Positions 61,601 through 64,000 of a stretch of DNA of 64,000 bases are shown here, one piece after another. This DNA comes from Arcicella sp038230735. Lineage in GTDB: Bacteria; Bacteroidota; Bacteroidia; Cytophagales; Spirosomataceae. The translations under genes and the position numbers were made by a program. The notes below the pieces were generated by a model that saw only the letters and a program-made list of their open reading frames with translations, was not told the DNA's origin and made no database searches. Location: assembly GCA_038230735.1 (NCBI GenBank), contig JBBRMR010000005.1:51397-115396 (forward strand), given 5' to 3'. Each line of letters opens with the position of its first letter. The first letter of the stretch is position 1.

Positions 61601-63865
61601 CAACCGAATGGTCAAACCAGTACGCCAAGTCTATTGACAGTTACTGGAAATGCCATTACTTATTCTGGTTATACTAATGGAACAACCCTTAAATTATATA
61701 AGGATGGTGCATACCTAAATTTAGCTTATGTAGCAAATAGTAATCAGTGGGCGGGTTTAAATCTATCAACGGGTTCATATACAATTACGGCGACTGAATC
61801 AGGAAAATATGAATCAGCTCAGTCTAATTCTATACAATATACCACTGCAAGTATCCAAACAAGTACCCCAACGCTTGCAACGGTTACTGGAACACAAATT
61901 ACGTATTCGGGTTATACGAATGGTGTAATGCTCAAACTATATAAAGATGGATTTTATACAAATCAGAGTTCAATAGCGAATAGTAATACTTGGTCGGGTC
62001 TGAGTTTAACCACAGCCTCATATACAATCACCGCTACGGAAACTGGTAAGTCTGAATCGGTTCAATCAAATGCTGTTCAATACTCATCACTTCCACCAAC
62101 GGGTACGCCAACACTTTTGTCGGTCAATGGGACATATATAACCTATACAAACTATACACCAGGGGCAGTTTTCAAACTATACAAAAACGGAGTATTTACC
62201 AATGATACTTTTGTAGCAAACGGTAATGAATGGACGGGGTTAAACTTAGGAACGGGATTATACACTTATACGGCAACGGAATCGGGAAAATCTGAATCAG
62301 CTCAATCAAATGCTGTGCAGTATAATCAACCGAGTGGTCAAACCAGTACGCCAAGTCTTTCGACGGTTACGGGAAATATGATTACCTACTCGGGTTATAC
62401 CAACGGAACAACGCTTAAATTATATAAAAATGGTACATACATTAATCAGTCTTATGTAGCTAATAGTAATCAATGGACAGGTCTTAGTTTATCGACGGGT
62501 TTATATACAATCACGGCTACTGAATCAGGAAAGTCTGAATCGGCTCAGTCTAATTCCATACAATTTACAACGTCAAATACCCAAACAAGCACACCAACGC
62601 TATTAATCGTAACTGGAACTCGGATTTCCTATTCTGGATATAGTAATGGTACAACGCTTAAATTATATAAAAATGGTGTTTATACAAACCTGTCTTATAT
62701 AGCAAATAGCAATGAATGGGCTGGTCTAAATTTAACAGATGGCTTATATTCAATTACAGCTACTGAATCTGGTAAAACTGAATCTGGTCAATCAAATTCA
62801 GAACAATATACTGTACCCTCATCAAGTGTAGTAACTATTGAACCCAATAAACCTCAATATTATTTTTCAGACGGACACCCTGCCAGTTACTATGATGGTA
62901 ATGCTCATTTACCCGCCATATTTACAAATCAGCCCCGTTATGATGCTGCGAATGATTTTGTTTGGTTAAAAAATAATAAAATCAAAATAGGAATTAACCT
63001 CAAAAGAGGAGGACAATTAGCTTGGGCTTCGTTGATTGATGCCACCACCAACTTAGTTTATAACGGCTACGACGGAGGCTTTCAAGTTACGCTGGATGCC
63101 TATCAAAAAAAGGATGGTTATACGCAAGGTGGCGAAGTGGCGGGTTCAGGAATTCCAGGGCAACCACCTTTTTCTTATAACGTAACACATGGGGGCGACT
63201 ATTTAAACCATGCGGTGAGCCTCATTGATTATCACGCTATTCCCAATGGATATTATGTAAAATTAAGACCAATCCATTATCCATTAAACGCTAAATTTTC
63301 AGAAACTTATATCGAAACTTGGTACACAATAATTAGACAATCTGTTAAAATTGTGTACCGCTATACAAGTTTTAGAACGGACGGACAGTGGGATGGTAGT
63401 GGCTTTGATGGTGCGGGAGCTCCAGCGTGTTTCATCGTCAATACACTTAGTAAATACAGAACATATACAGGGAATAATCCATGGTCATTTTCTCCTGGTG
63501 AGGGAGGAGGACTTCCCATTACCAATTTGGGTAGTGTACCCCTTAGTAGTCAAGCAAGTGAATACTGGGGAATGGTTTACGACCCACAACATCCTGAAAC
63601 TGGTTTTGGCGTTTATAATAACACTGACGGTTTAAGTAGTACACATTTTACCTATAAACAACAAGAAGTGTATCCAGGGAATGGACCAGGTACAGAGTTT
63701 AGTAACGGTTATACTTTCTTTCAGCCATTTATAAATTTTAATATTTCAAACAGGGGTAGTTATGTAAAAGATATAACCGCTTATGTAATGTTGGGAACTG
63801 AGTACGAAATTCGAGCAGAAGCTTATCGAATATCAGGTCATGAAGCTAATATTCCACAGTATTAA
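58622..63865 (+). CDS. Giant secreted repeat protein with Ig-like, G8-like and C-terminal glycan-type domain
   Basis: 1747 residues, with a signal-like hydrophobic segment at about 26-45. Layout: Ig-like or PKD-like domains (about 60-690; for example CAGQSTLLAATCSTGSTKWY, SWTGPNSFTATTKI, SWTGPNGFTSTSVA), a G8-like domain (about 685-755, SGNWEDKTIWNINRVPLAID), eight tandem repeats of 77-81 residues (about 761-1402, pattern TPTLLTVTGTQITYSGYTNG), and a C-terminal domain (about 1405-1747) with KIGINLKRGGQLAWASLID and NLVYNGYDGGFQVTL, which resembles beta-sandwich regions of carbohydrate-active proteins. No standard type IX (Por secretion) tail is seen at the end. It is probably a surface adhesin or glycan-binding protein. 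The domain names are by pattern only. Confidence 0.8.
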   Translation: MREVYLKIPARIQLTIVSKVNPFRIYVLWISIFLLKTLPSFSSEVNNRNDFDSYNLNNTKNSIVDPNDIPHRINSNYISLNSLLKTSYCTGESSFLYADAQGVFNSGNIFSVVLSDSVGSFSNPTIIGTLNGSSSGVQTINFRIPINISLGTGYRIRVVASNPLTTSPDNNFDIRITTIPVPTSTPQSICAGQSTLLAATCSTGSTKWYKSATGDTLLSSTTVSPMVTTNYYPACEDGSTCFSRRKIHTVTVNQLTGISLASAFSTCVNSDIDLPVVTTQTGLTYSWTGPNSFTATTKIATITNLIAAKTGIYSVSVTNTNSCSVTATTVVSIGTALPNLVITGDTSVCYNGTINLTAQSGITSGVTYSWTGPNSFTATGQSISRIAFTDNGQGLTIYHDGTYRVTATNLTTGCTGTVFVNVHVGNRPNIPSVPASTSVCEGTTHNIIMGFGGANFQNYSWTGPNGFTSTSVASCNAALQCTDASISIPNFSTANVGTYSVIAYFRDVNNKTCSIGANTTLSIKIKPDVTITSNSAICAGQNLNLTATYTDATAGITSYNWTGPNNFTSSVQNPTVNAATANASGIYTLVAVGVNQCVATVTTAVTVTQSFPPVVTPTAQVVLSNSITLTATGCSGTVDWYKASDNTGVIMPVSPIVTTLYYAKCNLSGCISAKSGDITVTIGAPIAISIKSGNWEDKTIWNINRVPLAIDSVIIDLNHAVEIHGQYSAKWMSFRGNGTITFGSTIGNLNLLGNPPPPKTTTPTLLTVSGTQITYSDYTNGTTLKLYRNGIYIYQSIVVNSNTWSGLNLSAGLYTITATETGLSESVQSNAIQFTPQTSSPTLLTVTGTQITYSGYTDGATLKLFKDGVYANQSFVANSNPWVGLTLTTGSYTITATESGKSESVPSNAIQYSSLPQTATPTLLAVNATYITYTNYTPGSLFKLYKDGFFTNDTFVSNGNEWSGLNLGTGLYTYTATESGKSESAQSNAVQFTQPNGQTSTPSLLTVTGNAITYSGYTNGTTLKLYKDGAYLNLAYVANSNQWAGLNLSTGSYTITATESGKYESAQSNSIQYTTASIQTSTPTLATVTGTQITYSGYTNGVMLKLYKDGFYTNQSSIANSNTWSGLSLTTASYTITATETGKSESVQSNAVQYSSLPPTGTPTLLSVNGTYITYTNYTPGAVFKLYKNGVFTNDTFVANGNEWTGLNLGTGLYTYTATESGKSESAQSNAVQYNQPSGQTSTPSLSTVTGNMITYSGYTNGTTLKLYKNGTYINQSYVANSNQWTGLSLSTGLYTITATESGKSESAQSNSIQFTTSNTQTSTPTLLIVTGTRISYSGYSNGTTLKLYKNGVYTNLSYIANSNEWAGLNLTDGLYSITATESGKTESGQSNSEQYTVPSSSVVTIEPNKPQYYFSDGHPASYYDGNAHLPAIFTNQPRYDAANDFVWLKNNKIKIGINLKRGGQLAWASLIDATTNLVYNGYDGGFQVTLDAYQKKDGYTQGGEVAGSGIPGQPPFSYNVTHGGDYLNHAVSLIDYHAIPNGYYVKLRPIHYPLNAKFSETYIETWYTIIRQSVKIVYRYTSFRTDGQWDGSGFDGAGAPACFIVNTLSKYRTYTGNNPWSFSPGEGGGLPITNLGSVPLSSQASEYWGMVYDPQHPETGFGVYNNTDGLSSTHFTYKQQEVYPGNGPGTEFSNGYTFFQPFINFNISNRGSYVKDITAYVMLGTEYEIRAEAYRISGHEANIPQY
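60902..62824 (+). repeat. Eight tandem repeats within the giant protein gene
   Basis: Units begin near 60902, 61133, 61373, 61616, 61859, 62099, 62342 and 62585. The second, third and fourth units (61133-61858) match the fifth, sixth and seventh (61859-62584) in order and in length, 726 bases each, so the array contains a duplicated three-unit block. Units 3 and 6 differ from the rest in the same way (NYTPG, NDTFV, GTGLYTYTAT). Confidence 0.9.
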
Positions 63866-63921
63866 AATGAAACAATCATTAATTAATCCCTATTTGGCTT
63901 GTAGAACTAAGATTAATTCCG

Positions 63922-63929
63922 TAATTTTG
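63922..63929 (+). promoter_or_regulatory. Putative -7 promoter element of the last gene
   Basis: TAATTTTG fits TAnnTTTG. A TTG at 63899-63901 lies 20 bases upstream, a workable -33 spacing. It is 26 bases before the ATG at 63956. Confidence 0.5.
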
Positions 63930-63955
63930 CACCTCAATTTAAAACTCTGTTCGCA

Positions 63956-64000
63956 ATGGCTGTTACAAGACTCAAGAGAAAAGACAGAAGAAACAAGGCT
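63956..64000 (+). CDS. Small basic protein, start only (runs off window)
   Basis: The first 15 codons read MAVTRLKRKDRRNKA, very basic, behind a good -7 element. A conserved small Bacteroidota protein with a similar lysine/arginine start is possible, but the window ends too soon to identify it. Confidence 0.5.
   Translation, partial: MAVTRLKRKDRRNKA

Noticed and set aside
60902..62824. CRISPR array from the regular repeats
   Set aside because: The 726-base and 240-base units are in frame and coding, far longer than CRISPR units, with no cas genes.

Overview
The window looks like chromosomal DNA of a Bacteroidota bacterium, most likely from the Cytophagales (Spirosoma/Emticicia/Arcicella-type relatives). 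The evidence is: low GC; a SusC/SusD pair with an ECF sigma factor and a FecR-type piece; the carboxyspermidine route to spermidine; TAnnTTTG -7 promoter elements; almost no Shine-Dalgarno sequences; a lipid A gene (lpxB) and a heptose gene (hldD), so a Gram-negative envelope. The genus is inference. I saw no tRNA, rRNA, CRISPR array or complete insertion sequence.

Layout. 1-3.2 kb: 5' part of hisS, then carboxyspermidine dehydrogenase and decarboxylase, separated by a palindrome array. 3.2-9.4 kb: a SusD/SusC uptake locus read leftward behind a truncated FecR-like anti-sigma and an ECF sigma factor, with a perfect 68-bp palindrome inside and a LacI-type double operator upstream. 9.4-13.8 kb: two secreted amidohydrolase-family proteins, partly degenerate in metal ligands. 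13.9-20.4 kb: an AddA/RecB-like helicase-nuclease, small unknown genes, a DUF1345 membrane protein and accA. 20.5-27.6 kb: a HAD phosphatase with a fresh in-frame duplication, an M50 protease, an acyltransferase, lpxB, a PTPS/QueD protein, hldD, a glycosyltransferase and a Uma2 protein. 27.7-42.7 kb: catabolic and transport genes (GH78-like rhamnosidase, APC permease, SDR, Gluconate-2-DH subunit 3 with GMC oxidoreductase, esterase, EamA exporter, DUF1028 protein, S9 peptidase). 42.8-46.1 kb: an accessory patch with an Rpn-type nuclease, toxin debris with an SMI1/KNR4 immunity gene, an orphan VapB and a complete antitoxin/PIN pair. 46.2-49.6 kb: a frameshifted zinc metalloprotease and a DUF1080 protein. 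49.7-58.3 kb: core genes (CDF transporter, yidC, pyrG, pgi) plus DinB, Uma2 and NlpC/P60 proteins. 58.6-63.9 kb: a 1747-residue secreted protein with Ig-like domains and eight 80-residue repeats. The window ends 15 codons into a small basic protein.

The most notable non-coding signal is several unrelated families of intergenic palindromes (near 1.9, 21.2, 35.5, 40.4, 45.0, 48.7 and 49.65 kb), some nested and one shared between distant sites. The best candidates for a second look are the 68-bp palindrome with the minimal FecR, the toxin-immunity debris patch, the nested palindrome islands, and the repeat protein, whose three-unit 726-bp block has been duplicated.
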